DNA from: Aldehydirespirator sp965204415
GTDB taxonomy: Bacteria; Actinomycetota; Acidimicrobiia; Acidimicrobiales; Aldehydirespiratoraceae
DNA length: 64,000 nucleotides
Reading direction: 5' to 3'
Assembly (NCBI GenBank): GCA_965204415.1
Contig: CBDBEL010000003.1
Location: forward strand, 744,001-808,000
The notes beneath the pieces were generated by a model, which was not told where the DNA came from, did no database searches, and was given only the letters and a program-made list of their open reading frames with translations. Shown one piece after another: positions 1-9,085 of the stretch. A program made the translations under genes and the position numbers. Numbering within the stretch: position 1 is the first letter of the stretch; every line of letters begins with the position of its first letter.

Positions 1-2
1 AG

Positions 3-2427
3 CAGCTGCGATCGCTCAACGCGTCCAGCCCCGGGGTCGCCGCGATGGGACCCGACAGCCTGCTTCCGGTCGGCACCGCGCTGGCGCTGCCGGGCGACCC
101 GCTGCCGTGGGGCAAGCCCGACCCCGTCTACCTGTGGACGCTGGCCGAGAAGTTCCTGTACACCGCGTGGGGCCGCGAGCCGATGCCCGAGGAGGTCGTC
201 CCGTTCTGGAGGGGTCTGACCAGCGGTGCCCAACTCGAGGCCGGGGCGCCGCCCGTCCCGATCGAGCATCTCACCGCGCCAATGCCCGCAGCACCCCCCG
301 AACCCGTTCCCACCGAGACCTTCGAGCCCCAGCCCCAAGCCGTCGAGGAACCGGCACCCGAGTCCGAGCCTCAAGCCGTTCAGGAACCGGCACCCGAGCC
401 CCAGCCTCAGGCCGTTGAGGAACCGGCACCCGAAGCCGAGCCTCAGGCCGTTGAGGAGCCGGCACTCGAAGCCGAGCCTCAGGCCGTTGAGGAGCCGGCA
501 CTCGAAGCCGAGCCTCAGGCCGTTGAGGAGCCGGCACCCGAAGCCGAGCCTCAGGCCGTTGAGGAGCCGGCACCCGAGTCCGAGCCTCAGGCCGTTGAGG
601 AGCCGGCACCCGAGCCCCGAGCCTCAGGCCGTTGCAGGACTCGCCCGGCGACTCCTTCGAGGAGCCCCCGCCAGCCCCAGCCCGTTCATGGAACCGGCAC
701 CCGAGCCCCAACCCGCACCCATACCTGCAGCACCGGACTCGCCCGGCGACTCCTTCGCGCCCCCGCCACCCCTGCCCGGGATGGAACCCTCGACCGCTCC
801 GGCTGACCTCCAACCACCTCCTCCGGTCACCCCACCCGCATACGAGTCACCGGTACCGCCGGCGCATGAGCCGCCGGCTTACGAGTCACCGGTACCGCCG
901 ACCCACGAGCCAGCCCCTTACGAGTCACCGGTACCGCCGACCCACGAGCCAGCCCCTTACGAGTCACCGGTACCGCCGACCCACGAGCCAGCCCCTTACG
1001 AGTCACCGGTACCGCCGACCCACGAGCCAGCCCCTTACGAGTCACCGGTACCGCCGACCCACGAACCAGCCCCTTACGAGTCACCGGTACCGCCGACCCA
1101 CGAACCAGCCCCATACGAGCCGGCGGCATACCAACCACCCCCAACTCCATACGAGTCGCCTGTACCGCCGGCGCATGAGCCTCCGGCTTACGAGTCGCCT
1201 GTACCGCCGGCTTACGAGTCGCCTGTACCGCCGGTCCATGAGCCGCCCCCAGCCCACGAGCCAGCCGCATTCCAGCCACCCCCGCCGGCCTACGAGTCAC
1301 CGGTGCCCCCGACCCACGAACCGCCGCCACCGGTGGCGCCTGTACCGGGGCTCCCCGATCTCGGCCCCATCGAGCCCGAGGTCCCGGCCGTGGAGGCCGA
1401 GCCGCCCCGCATGCCGAGCTTCATGCCCTCGCTCACGGGCGCCGAGTCCGCCGCCCCGGCCCCGGAGGCGGGCGTGGTGGCGGCGTCGAACCGGACCCTG
1501 GCCGGCACCGCCATAGGCGACGCCATGATGCTGTGGCAGCTGGCCCGGATCCGCCGCCGGCGCGGGGGGAGGCCCGACGACCTGGACCCGATGGAGGAGT
1601 CGCTCAGGCAGAGTGCCCGAGCCGACACGCTCAACCTGATCGAGACCGCGATGCGCCACCTGCGGGCGGTCACCGTCGGGCAGTTGCGGGAGAAGCCGGC
1701 GGTTCTGGCCGTGCGGGTCGGCACCTACGGATTCGAGGTTCTGCTGAACCGGCCGGCAAGGGCCCCCGACGGCTGGCAGACAGCCTCCGGGGGCTACGTG
1801 CTGGAGCTGCCCGCAGGGGTCACCGCCGACGACCTCGACACCACGGCCCAGGGCCCGACGCTGTGCCCCGCCCTCGTCCCGGTGGGCGACACCATGGAGG
1901 GCCCGCTGCTGCTGAACATCGAGGAGATCGGCTGCCTGATCGTGTCGGGGCCGGGCTCGCCGTCGGTGAGCCTCCTCAACGCGGTGGTCGCAACGCTCGG
2001 CTCCTCGCCGCTCGCGGCCGACATCCGCATCATCACCGTCGGGCTCGACACCCCGGCCGGGCTTCCCGGCTGGGAGCGGGTGCACTCCACCAGCTTCGAC
2101 TCCCCGCAGCTGGAGGAGCTGCTGTCGACCGCCCACACCGGCAGCGGCGCCTCGCTGGACGTCCTGGTGGTGGGCCCGGGCAACGACCTGCTCATCCAGC
2201 GGGCCGGCCAGGTGGCCACCACCCCCGGATCGCGCATGGCCGTAGTCGGGGCCACGTCCTCGGTGGCGGCCCGCTGGCCGTGGCGCATCCACGTGGACGA
2301 GACCACCACCGCCGTCGTGCATCCCATCGCATGCACGATGGCGGCAGCCCAGGCGATGGCACCATCGATGTCCCAACTATTGAGCGAGGCCACAGACCCC
2401 TCGCTTCTTGCTCCCCCGAGGTTCTAA
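3..2427 (+). CDS. 3' part of a Pro-rich repeat protein, LysM/BTAD-like C-terminus, frame-broken
   Basis: The reading frame is open from the left edge, so the true start lies upstream. The protein begins in one frame, runs through two Pro/Glu-rich repeat blocks, and finishes in another frame with a non-repetitive domain of about 330 residues (1440-2427). That domain starts with LWQLARIRRRRGG and contains the segments VRVGTYGFEVLLNRPA and LLLNIEEIGCLIVSGPG. From memory, this resembles the C-terminal part of large actinobacterial membrane proteins that combine LysM and BTAD-like domains; I cannot name a function. The coding frame shifts three times between about 615 and 684, all in the low-complexity zone, so the gene is either a recent pseudogene or carries sequencing or assembly errors. 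Its stop lies 3 bases before the next gene, which suggests co-transcription with the importer operon. Confidence 0.55.
330..617 (+). repeat. 36-bp coding tandem repeat, 8 units
   Basis: Eight head-to-tail copies of a 12-codon unit of the type EPQAVEEPAPEA. Units differ at a few positions (Pro/Leu, Ala/Ser, Glu/Gln). The length is a multiple of three, so the frame is kept within the block. The block probably forms an extended acidic, Pro-rich linker. Confidence 0.9.
841..1326 (+). repeat. 39-bp coding tandem repeat (YESPVPPTHEPAP type)
   Basis: A run of 13-codon units, YESPVPPTHEPAP, is near-identical in the central copies and more diverged toward the 3' side (PAHEPP, PAYESPVPPVHEPP). It is read in the frame that continues to the stop at 2427. 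It is most likely a Pro-rich spacer between the upstream part and the C-terminal domain. Confidence 0.88.
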
Positions 2428-2430
2428 CCG

Positions 2431-4041
2431 ATGCCTGACCAGTCCCCCCCCTCGCCGGACCGCGCGCCGGCCCGACGCCGGCCCCTCAAACTGCCCCGGA
2501 AACGGAGGCTCGCGCTCGGCGGGACCCTCGCCGTGCTCTGCCTGATCGCCGTCGCGTGCGGCGGAGGCGACGGCGGCGGCACCACCGAGACCCAGACCGT
2601 CGCGGGCGCCGAGGCCGCGGCCGCGGAGCCCGTCGCCTCCAGCGACTTCATGTCCACCCGGCCCGGCGCCGGCATCGCCGCCGCGGGCGGCAACCCCCGG
2701 GCAGTCCAGGGCGAGAACCCCTGCGACCAGACCGGCGGCGCCGAGCCCATCATCATCTCGTACGTGGGCGCCAACCTGGCCGAGCTCGACGATTTCGGTC
2801 TCGAAGCGATCGTGGTGGAGGAGCCCGCGCTCATCATCGACGCCTACACCAACGAGGTGAACTTCAACGGCGGGATCAACGGCCACTGCGTCGAGTTCGT
2901 GCCCCATCTGTGGCGCCTGACCGACCTGGAGGGCAGCGTCGCCCAGATGTGCACCGAGATGCCCCAGCAGCAGCCGGTGTTCTACTTCACGCTCAGAGTC
3001 TTCGAACCGGCGTTCCAGTGCGCCACCCTCGGAGCCCAGATCCCCACCATCGGTCTGTACTCGTTCGCGCCGTCCGCGACGCTCGCCCAGGCCGGCGACC
3101 GGCTATACCTCGACGACGGCACGGTGGAGCACCTGCTCACGGCCAGCATCGATGTGGCGCTGTCGTCGGGCGTGATCGGCGCCGACGACCGCGTGGGGCT
3201 GCTGCACGGCATCTCCGACATGGGGGAGGCCGTGGCGATCTTCGAACGCTTCGGGCTCGACAATGCCGCCATCGCGCACGTGCCCGCGGAGTACAGCGAT
3301 CTCCAGCTGCTGCTCCAAGAGAAGCAGGTGCGCCTGCTGGAGGGCGGCCTGACCGAAGAGGAAGAGGCCGAGGCGCAGCGCAACCTTGCCGCCCTGCCGC
3401 CCGAGTTGATCGATCTGTACAACCAGATGGAGCAGTTCTTCCTCGACGCCGCCAACCGGTTCAAGGACGCCGGAGTGACCGCGGTGGCCGCCACCGCCGA
3501 CTGGACCGACATGCGACGGCTCATACGAGCCGCCGATCTGGTTGACTGGACACCGACCTGGGTGGCCAACGACATCCAGCCCGCCACCATCGTGCTGGCC
3601 GACGTGCCCAAGAGACAGGCCGAGAACCTGGTCCTCGTCAGTTCCCGCCGGGCGGCCGGCGACGAAGTCCCGGCCCTGGACCAGGGATGCATAACCCTGC
3701 GCAACACCGCGGTGGCAGGGGATCCGTTCTCGCACCGGCTCCACACCGACGCCTGGACGCTGATAACCGCCATCTGCGACTACCTGGACGTGACCTTCGG
3801 CGCCATGACCCGGGTGCAGGGCCCCATCGACGGGGACGCGTTCGTGCAGGCCATGCTCGACACCCGCTACGAGACCGAGTACGGGGGCCTCATCACGTTC
3901 TCGCCCGCAGAATTCAGCGGGGCCGAGCGCTTCAGGGTGCTGGAGGCCGACCCCGAGTGCGTGCTCAATTTCTGGGGATGCATGCGCTCCACCACCGACT
4001 GGCTCACGCTGGCCACCCCAGCCGGCGCGAGCGCCGGGTAG
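2431..4041 (+). CDS. Substrate-binding lipoprotein, type I periplasmic-binding (LIVBP-like) fold
   Basis: 536 residues. A basic N-terminus, a hydrophobic stretch and the lipobox-like VAC at Cys43 indicate export and lipid anchoring. A long Ala/Glu-rich linker precedes the domain that starts near PIIISYVGANLAEL. The arrangement (EFVPHLWRLTDLEGS, IPTIGLYSF, GVTAVAATADW) fits a Leu/Ile/Val-binding-protein-like fold, as in branched-chain amino acid or amide receptors. The gene starts 3 bases after the previous stop and is followed by a second, unrelated binding protein and TauC/SsuC-type permeases, which is not the usual partner set for a LIVBP fold. The ligand is not evident from the sequence. 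Confidence 0.75.
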   Translation: MPDQSPPSPDRAPARRRPLKLPRKRRLALGGTLAVLCLIAVACGGGDGGGTTETQTVAGAEAAAAEPVASSDFMSTRPGAGIAAAGGNPRAVQGENPCDQTGGAEPIIISYVGANLAELDDFGLEAIVVEEPALIIDAYTNEVNFNGGINGHCVEFVPHLWRLTDLEGSVAQMCTEMPQQQPVFYFTLRVFEPAFQCATLGAQIPTIGLYSFAPSATLAQAGDRLYLDDGTVEHLLTASIDVALSSGVIGADDRVGLLHGISDMGEAVAIFERFGLDNAAIAHVPAEYSDLQLLLQEKQVRLLEGGLTEEEEAEAQRNLAALPPELIDLYNQMEQFFLDAANRFKDAGVTAVAATADWTDMRRLIRAADLVDWTPTWVANDIQPATIVLADVPKRQAENLVLVSSRRAAGDEVPALDQGCITLRNTAVAGDPFSHRLHTDAWTLITAICDYLDVTFGAMTRVQGPIDGDAFVQAMLDTRYETEYGGLITFSPAEFSGAERFRVLEADPECVLNFWGCMRSTTDWLTLATPAGASAG

Positions 4042-4053
4042 CGGCACAGACCG

Positions 4054-5139
4054 ATGGCCGGCCGTCACGCACTGCGAGCCCTGGGAGTGGTCGTCGCGGT
4101 CGCGGCGCTGCTGGCGGCGTCCTGCGGCGGCGACAGCGGCAGCACTGCCGTGACCGCCGAGGCGGGCGCGCCGGCTCAGGATCTGGCCCCCCAGCAGTCC
4201 GATCCGGTGCGCATCCGCCTGGCCCTGGCCCCCGACCCGGTGTGGGAGTGGCTGCAGGACTCCGGCACCGTCGACCAGTGGGAGGCGACCCACAACATCA
4301 GGATCGAGGCCAGCAGCCCGTTCGACCAGTTCTCGGCCTTCGCCGGCGGCCACGCCGACGTGGTGGTGATCAACGCGCTCGAGGTGCCCCAGTTCGTGGA
4401 GCAGGCCGACCGCGAGCCCGTCGTGGTCGGCCGGTTCACCACCGACCGCAGCTTCGTGGGCGTGAGGCGCACGTCCAGGGCCGAGACCCTCGACGACCTG
4501 GTCGAGGTCCGGATCACCGTCGACAGCGCCCTGGGGTCGGCCCTGTTGTGGGGCGTCATCGCCGACGCTCTGCACAACCTGGAGTTCCGGGTGGACAGCC
4601 CCGACTTCGATCTCGTGGTGGTGGAGTCTGCCAGCGTGGCCGACCTGGTGATGCGAGGCGATGTGGATGCGTGCATCTGCCTGCCCGACTTCAGCGTCTC
4701 GGACCTCGCGGACGGCCGTCTGCGTCCGCTCTACGGCGGCCGGTCGGCGGCTGAGATCTACGCCGCCGACGTGATGGGAGAACCCGGAGCGCTCCCCGTC
4801 GCGGAGGCGCTCATCGCGGACCGGGCATGGCTGGCCCAGAACCGGGAGGCGGCCGAGGCGCTGCTGGGACTGTGGGACGTGGGGCTCCAGAACTGGGCGG
4901 CCCAGAAGGAGGCGCTCGTCGCCAACTACCCGCACCTCCTGTCGGTGCAGACCGACGAGGAGATCGCGTGGATGACCGACTATGTGAACGCCCACGACTG
5001 GGTGCTGCCGTCGGTCTACCTGACGCAACAGGACGCAGACATACAGACCAGCATCTTCGCCCGGATGCAGAGCCTCGGGCTGGTGCCCGACGACGCCGAA
5101 GAACCCGAGTTGGATCTGTCCTTCTCGATGGCTTCCTAA
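4054..5139 (+). CDS. SsuA/TauA/THI5-like substrate-binding lipoprotein
   Basis: 361 residues. The signal peptide ends in LLAASC with the lipidated Cys at 24. The mature part begins DPVRIRLALAPDPVWEWLQ and has the NMT1/THI5-type two-lobe pattern: FAGGHADVVVINALE, then SALGSALLWGVIADAL, then MRGDVDACICLP. Such receptors feed sulfonate, nitrate, taurine or pyrimidine-precursor ABC importers. The gene sits 12 bases after the LIVBP-like gene and just upstream of the two permease genes, so it is the obvious receptor for this transporter. The substrate is not recognisable. Confidence 0.8.
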   Translation: MAGRHALRALGVVVAVAALLAASCGGDSGSTAVTAEAGAPAQDLAPQQSDPVRIRLALAPDPVWEWLQDSGTVDQWEATHNIRIEASSPFDQFSAFAGGHADVVVINALEVPQFVEQADREPVVVGRFTTDRSFVGVRRTSRAETLDDLVEVRITVDSALGSALLWGVIADALHNLEFRVDSPDFDLVVVESASVADLVMRGDVDACICLPDFSVSDLADGRLRPLYGGRSAAEIYAADVMGEPGALPVAEALIADRAWLAQNREAAEALLGLWDVGLQNWAAQKEALVANYPHLLSVQTDEEIAWMTDYVNAHDWVLPSVYLTQQDADIQTSIFARMQSLGLVPDDAEEPELDLSFSMAS

Positions 5140-5153
5140 CGAGGACATAGAGC

Positions 5154-5978
5154 ATGCAGACCGTTCCCTCAGTCACGCCCGACGCCATTTCGGAGCTCTC
5201 CACCCGGGAGATGCGCCGGGCGGTGCTGCACCGGTGGTTCGTCCGGTTCAGCGTCCTGATCGGGTGGATCGCGTTCATAGCCGTCTGGTACGTCTTCTCG
5301 CGGCTGATCTTCAACCCCCAGCAGCTGCCCGAGCCCCACGTCGTGGCGGCCGAGTCGTGGACGCTGATCACCGAGCGGGACTTCCGCACCAACATGCAGG
5401 CGAGCCTGTTGAGGGTCCTGGGCGGCTTCCTGCTCGCGGCGCTGGTGAGCTGCGGGCTGGGCTGGCTGATCGCCTACAACGTCTGGTGGCGGACCCTGCT
5501 GCGCACCATCGTCCAGCTGGTGGTGAGCACGCCCATCGTGGCCCTGGCCATCCTCACCCTGGTCGTGTTCGGCGTGTCGTCGCTGGGGCCGGTCATCACC
5601 ACCGCGGTGGTCGCCACGCCCTACATCATGATGAACGTCGCCCAGGGACTGACCGGGGTGGACCGCAGGCTCATCGTGATGAGCGAGTCGTTCGGCCGCA
5701 CCCGGCCCCAGATCATCTCGGGCGTGCTGCTGCCGTCGTCGCTCATATCGGTGCTGGCCGGCGCCCGGCTGGCCTTCGCGGTGGCGTGGCGCATGGAGCT
5801 GCTCACCGAGATCTTCGCCGCCTCCGAGGGGGTGGGCTTCCAGATCCGCCGCAGCTTCGAGAGCTACGACGTGCGCGGCATGATCGCCTGGACGGTGCTG
5901 TTCATCGCCGTGATGCTCATCTTCGAGAACCTCGTCTTCCGCCAGATCGAACGCCGACTACAGGGACGCACCGCGTAG
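5154..5978 (+). CDS. ABC importer permease (TauC/SsuC family), subunit 1
   Basis: 274 residues with about six membrane segments; the first is near residues 31-50. The EAA-type cytoplasmic loop that contacts the ATPase lies around residues 174-195 (MSESFGRTRPQII). The length is typical for the TauC/SsuC family. A GAGGA ribosome-binding site precedes the ATG. Most family members form a homodimeric channel, but a second, divergent permease gene follows here, so a heterodimer is likely. Confidence 0.9.
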   Translation: MQTVPSVTPDAISELSTREMRRAVLHRWFVRFSVLIGWIAFIAVWYVFSRLIFNPQQLPEPHVVAAESWTLITERDFRTNMQASLLRVLGGFLLAALVSCGLGWLIAYNVWWRTLLRTIVQLVVSTPIVALAILTLVVFGVSSLGPVITTAVVATPYIMMNVAQGLTGVDRRLIVMSESFGRTRPQIISGVLLPSSLISVLAGARLAFAVAWRMELLTEIFAASEGVGFQIRRSFESYDVRGMIAWTVLFIAVMLIFENLVFRQIERRLQGRTA

Positions 5979-6008
5979 CGCCCGCCATCCACCGAGGCCG
6001 TATGACCC

Positions 6009-6953
6009 ATGACTGACGTCACCCAAAGACCCCAAGCGCCGCCGAGGCCCAACGACCCCACGACCTTCGCCAGCGGGTTCCAGGAGCTCCCCACCCTGCC
6101 CGTCGGGGACCTTCGCCCCGCCGGTGACAGCAGCCGCTCCGCGCCCCGCAGGGTGCTGCGCAGGCCGTGGGTGGTGCAGCTGATCGCGCTCGTGATCCTG
6201 CTGGCCATCTGGCAGTACCTCACCGTCGCCAGCGACCGGGTGCCCAGCATCGAGAAGGTCGTGTCGTTCATGGCCACCGAGATCAGCGGCGGCTCCCACG
6301 GCGGCGTCCTCACCGGCGAGTTCTGGGGCCCGCTCGGCCTCAGCCTGCAGCGCTACGCCATCGGTCTGGCCATCGGCATCCCGATCGGCGTGGTGCTGGG
6401 CCTGCTGCTCGGCGCCTCGGGATGGGTCCGGGGACTCCTCAACGACACCACCCTGGTGCTGCTGGCGCTGCCCGCGGTGGTGTGGGCCTTCCTGGCGTCG
6501 CTGTGGTTCGGCCTCACCTCCACCGCCCCGATCGTGGCCGTGGTGCTGACCGCCATCCCGTTCGTGGCCATCAACTTCAGCTCCGGCGTGCGCAGCATCG
6601 ACCCCGCCCTGGTCGAGATGTCGAAGTCGTACCGGGTGTCGCGCCGCAACCAGATCGTCGACCTGCTACTGGGCGGGACCCTCCCCAACGCCTTCACCGG
6701 CGTGCGGCTGGCGTTCACCACCGGATGGAACAGCCTGCTGATCGTGGAGTGGTTCGGCGCCACCGAGGGAGTCGGCTGGCGGGCCCGGTTCTGGTACGAC
6801 GCCCTGCGCTACGCCGGCTTCGTGGGCTGGATCTTCCTGTTCGTGCTGCTGATCACGCTGCTCGACCGGCTCGTGCTGCGACGCCTCGAGCGCCAAGCGT
6901 TCCAGTGGAACCAGAAGCCGACGCTCAGCTTCGCCGAGGACTGGGGCATGTGA
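6009..6953 (+). CDS. ABC importer permease (TauC/SsuC family), subunit 2
   Basis: 314 residues. A Pro-rich cytoplasmic N-terminus of about 50 residues precedes the first membrane segment (about 55-72). The EAA loop is at about 203-225 (MSKSYRVSRRNQIV). It differs clearly from subunit 1, so this is not a recent duplicate. The stop TGA overlaps a GTG that opens a 43-codon repeat mini-ORF leading to the ATPase gene. Confidence 0.9.
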   Translation: MTDVTQRPQAPPRPNDPTTFASGFQELPTLPVGDLRPAGDSSRSAPRRVLRRPWVVQLIALVILLAIWQYLTVASDRVPSIEKVVSFMATEISGGSHGGVLTGEFWGPLGLSLQRYAIGLAIGIPIGVVLGLLLGASGWVRGLLNDTTLVLLALPAVVWAFLASLWFGLTSTAPIVAVVLTAIPFVAINFSSGVRSIDPALVEMSKSYRVSRRNQIVDLLLGGTLPNAFTGVRLAFTTGWNSLLIVEWFGATEGVGWRARFWYDALRYAGFVGWIFLFVLLITLLDRLVLRRLERQAFQWNQKPTLSFAEDWGM

Positions 6954-7081
6954 GCGCCCCCAAGAACCAAGACCGCAAGAACCAAGACCGCAAGAGTCGA
7001 GACCGCAAGAACCAAGACCGCAAGAGTCGAGACCGCAAGAGTCGAGACCGCCAAGACCAAGACCAAGACCGCAAGAGTTAA
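6950..7081 (+). CDS. 43-residue mini-ORF of 5-residue repeats bridging permease and ATPase genes
   Basis: The GTG at 6950 overlaps the permease stop (GTGA). The frame stays open for 43 codons and ends at TAA 7079-7081, where the ribosome-binding site of the ATPase gene begins. After VSAP the product consists of repeats of K-N-Q-D-R and K-S-R-D-R and a short QDQDQD run, so it is extremely basic and acidic at once with no hydrophobic residues. The DNA is a 15-bp tandem repeat. It may be a translated coupling spacer rather than a functional peptide. No family is recognised. Confidence 0.4.
   Translation: MSAPKNQDRKNQDRKSRDRKNQDRKSRDRKSRDRQDQDQDRKS
6960..7078 (+). repeat. 15-bp tandem repeat between permease and ATPase genes
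   Basis: About seven imperfect copies of a 15-bp unit alternate between AAGAACCAAGACCGC and AAGAGTCGAGACCGC; the last copies are shortened to AAGACC steps. The unit is A-rich on the plus strand, unlike its surroundings. Its length is a multiple of three and it contains no stop in the GTG 6950 frame. Confidence 0.9.
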
Positions 7082-7092
7082 GGAAGGGCCAG

Positions 7093-7860
7093 ATGGCGAC
7101 TGTCCTGATAGAGAACCTGACCAAGATCTACCCACCGACGATCACCTACCCCCACCGGGTGCAGGCCCTCGGCGGGGTGAGCATGTCGGTGACCGGCAAC
7201 GTGTTCGTGGCCGTGCTCGGCCCCTCCGGCAGCGGCAAGACCACCCTGCTCAACATCGTGGCCGGGGTGGAGACCCCCACCTCGGGCTCGGTGCGGGCCG
7301 TGCAGGACGGCGTTCCCGCCCAGGTCGGCTACGTGTTCCAGGAGCCCCGGCTGCTGCCGTGGCGCACCGTGTTGAACAACATGCTGTACGTGCTGGACCG
7401 CAAGTCGGACCGCTCCCGGCGCGAGGCCGAGTTCTACCTCACCATGGTGGGGCTCAACGAGGTCGCCCACCTGTACCCGTCGCAGCTGTCGGCGGGGATG
7501 CAGCAGCGGGTCGGCATCGCCCGGGCGTTCCTGGTGAACCCCGACATCCTGCTGATGGACGAGCCGTTCAGCCACATGGACGCCCTCACCGGCCGGTCGC
7601 TGCGCGAGTACCTGCAGCGGGTGTGGCTGCACACCCGCAAGACGGCGCTGTTCGTGACCCACGACGTGTCCGAGGCGGTGGAGCTGGCCGACCGGATCGT
7701 GATGCTGCGCCCCGGCGGCGTGGTGTTCGACGACATCCCCGTCAACCTGCCCCGCCCCCGCAATCCCGACGACCCGGCGGTGCGGGCCGTGGAGGGCGAG
7801 GTGCTGCGCCGGTTCGACTCCATGGAGGCCGCGGTCCGCTTCGGCGCCCAGGCCGGCTAG
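7093..7860 (+). CDS. ABC importer ATPase (TauB/SsuB family)
   Basis: 255 residues. Walker A is GPSGSGKT at 43-50, the Q-loop Gln is in YVFQEPRLLPW near 83, the signature is LSAGMQQR at 132-139 (Ala and Met replace the usual Gly and Gln of LSGGQ), Walker B is ILLMDEP at 152-158, and the switch His is in FVTHD near 190. The length is normal for the family. An AGGAAG site lies 6 bases upstream and overlaps the stop of the repeat mini-ORF. It energises the two upstream permeases. Confidence 0.93.
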   Translation: MATVLIENLTKIYPPTITYPHRVQALGGVSMSVTGNVFVAVLGPSGSGKTTLLNIVAGVETPTSGSVRAVQDGVPAQVGYVFQEPRLLPWRTVLNNMLYVLDRKSDRSRREAEFYLTMVGLNEVAHLYPSQLSAGMQQRVGIARAFLVNPDILLMDEPFSHMDALTGRSLREYLQRVWLHTRKTALFVTHDVSEAVELADRIVMLRPGGVVFDDIPVNLPRPRNPDDPAVRAVEGEVLRRFDSMEAAVRFGAQAG

Positions 7861-7908
7861 CCGGGCCGGCGCGGGATACGGCAGCCGGCCGGGCCCAGGC
7901 GTGCCCCG

Positions 7909-8856
7909 GTGGCTAGGGCCGGCCGCACCAGCAACATCGCGCTCTCGCTGTTCCTGGCACTGGCCGCAGCCACCTGCGCGAGAGGCCCCGCCACCGGCGC
8001 TGAGACCGTCGGCGACGGCGCCGCAACGCCGGAACGGGCCGCAGCCGCCGACCGTCCCGTGGTGCAGGTGCCCGCCGGGGACCGCTCGCCGCGGTTCCTC
8101 GACCCCGACGCCGCGCCCGGCACCGCCCTGGGCCGGCTGCGGGCCCGGCACCTGCCGGTGTGGACCTCCGACTTCGACTGGGCCTTCCCGCCCGAGGCGT
8201 GCGGCACCGCCTGGGAACTCGACGGCATCGCCGAGCCCACCGCGTCCGCCGACCTCGCCGTGCTCGGCGACTTCGCCACCGCGGCCGCGCTGGCGGTGAT
8301 GCGCTACGAGCACCAGTTCTCCCGGGCCCTCGCCGATCCGAGCGCCCTCTCCCAGCTGTGCGTGGCCACCGCCTCGGTGGAGCCGGCCCGCTCGAACGCC
8401 CTCGACGTCCTCAGGTCCTACCTGGCGACCGGGGCGCGCCGCTCCGAGCCGGCCGCCTACCCGGACGAAGTCTGGATCCTGGCTGTGAGCCCCACGGCGG
8501 TGGTGTCGGTGGCCTGCGTCACGCCCGGCTATCCCGCAGTCGTCGAAGCCGGCGGCGAGACGATCGCGCCCGCCGAGTCGCCGGCCCGCCTCCAGGCCTA
8601 CCTGCTGACGGTCTCGCGCGGCCTCGAGGACCAGGTCACCGACATCTCCTACCGGGTGTCGAGCGCCACCCACCGGCCCGGCGAGGACTGCGGAGGGCTC
8701 GACGCCTGGATCCTCCAATGGGACGGCCACGTGCAGGACTGGGTAGCCGAGGGCCAGATCTGGGAGCCGGTGGGCGCCGTCCTGACCGCGGCCGCGATCT
8801 GTGGCTCGCCCCCGCCCGAGGGCCCCGACGAATGCCCCGAGGACTGGCCCCGGTGA
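7909..8856 (+). CDS. Hypothetical exported protein, possible lipoprotein
   Basis: 315 residues from a GTG start. An N-terminal hydrophobic segment ends AAATC at Cys23; Thr before the Cys makes the lipobox weak, so it may be a lipoprotein or simply secreted. The mature part has several Cys residues (ACGTAWEL, LSQLCVATA, SVACVTPG, EDCGGLDAW) that could pair in disulfides. It follows the ABC operon on the same strand by 48 bases and may be transcribed with it. No family is recognised. Confidence 0.65.
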   Translation: MARAGRTSNIALSLFLALAAATCARGPATGAETVGDGAATPERAAAADRPVVQVPAGDRSPRFLDPDAAPGTALGRLRARHLPVWTSDFDWAFPPEACGTAWELDGIAEPTASADLAVLGDFATAAALAVMRYEHQFSRALADPSALSQLCVATASVEPARSNALDVLRSYLATGARRSEPAAYPDEVWILAVSPTAVVSVACVTPGYPAVVEAGGETIAPAESPARLQAYLLTVSRGLEDQVTDISYRVSSATHRPGEDCGGLDAWILQWDGHVQDWVAEGQIWEPVGAVLTAAAICGSPPPEGPDECPEDWPR

Positions 8857-9085
8857 CCGGCGGCACGGGCCTGCCGGCACACGGGCCGGGCATCGGTCTG
8901 GCTGCCGTCAGAGGCCCAGGATTGGTGATGACGTGACGAGTGTGGTCGAATGGAGCGCCTTGCCGGCGCGACCGGTGGGAGTCTTGAGACAGCATGCAGG
9001 GCGGACACCGGCCGCGGCTGCTGACGCTGCTCGGGCTGAACCCGGAGCCGCGGCAACGTAAAGCGTCCCCTCCATTGGCAGCGTC

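Noticed and set aside
6002..6016. 4-codon ATG...TGA frame over the start of the second permease gene
   Set aside because: Too short to separate from chance, and its stop lies inside the next gene rather than on its start codon.
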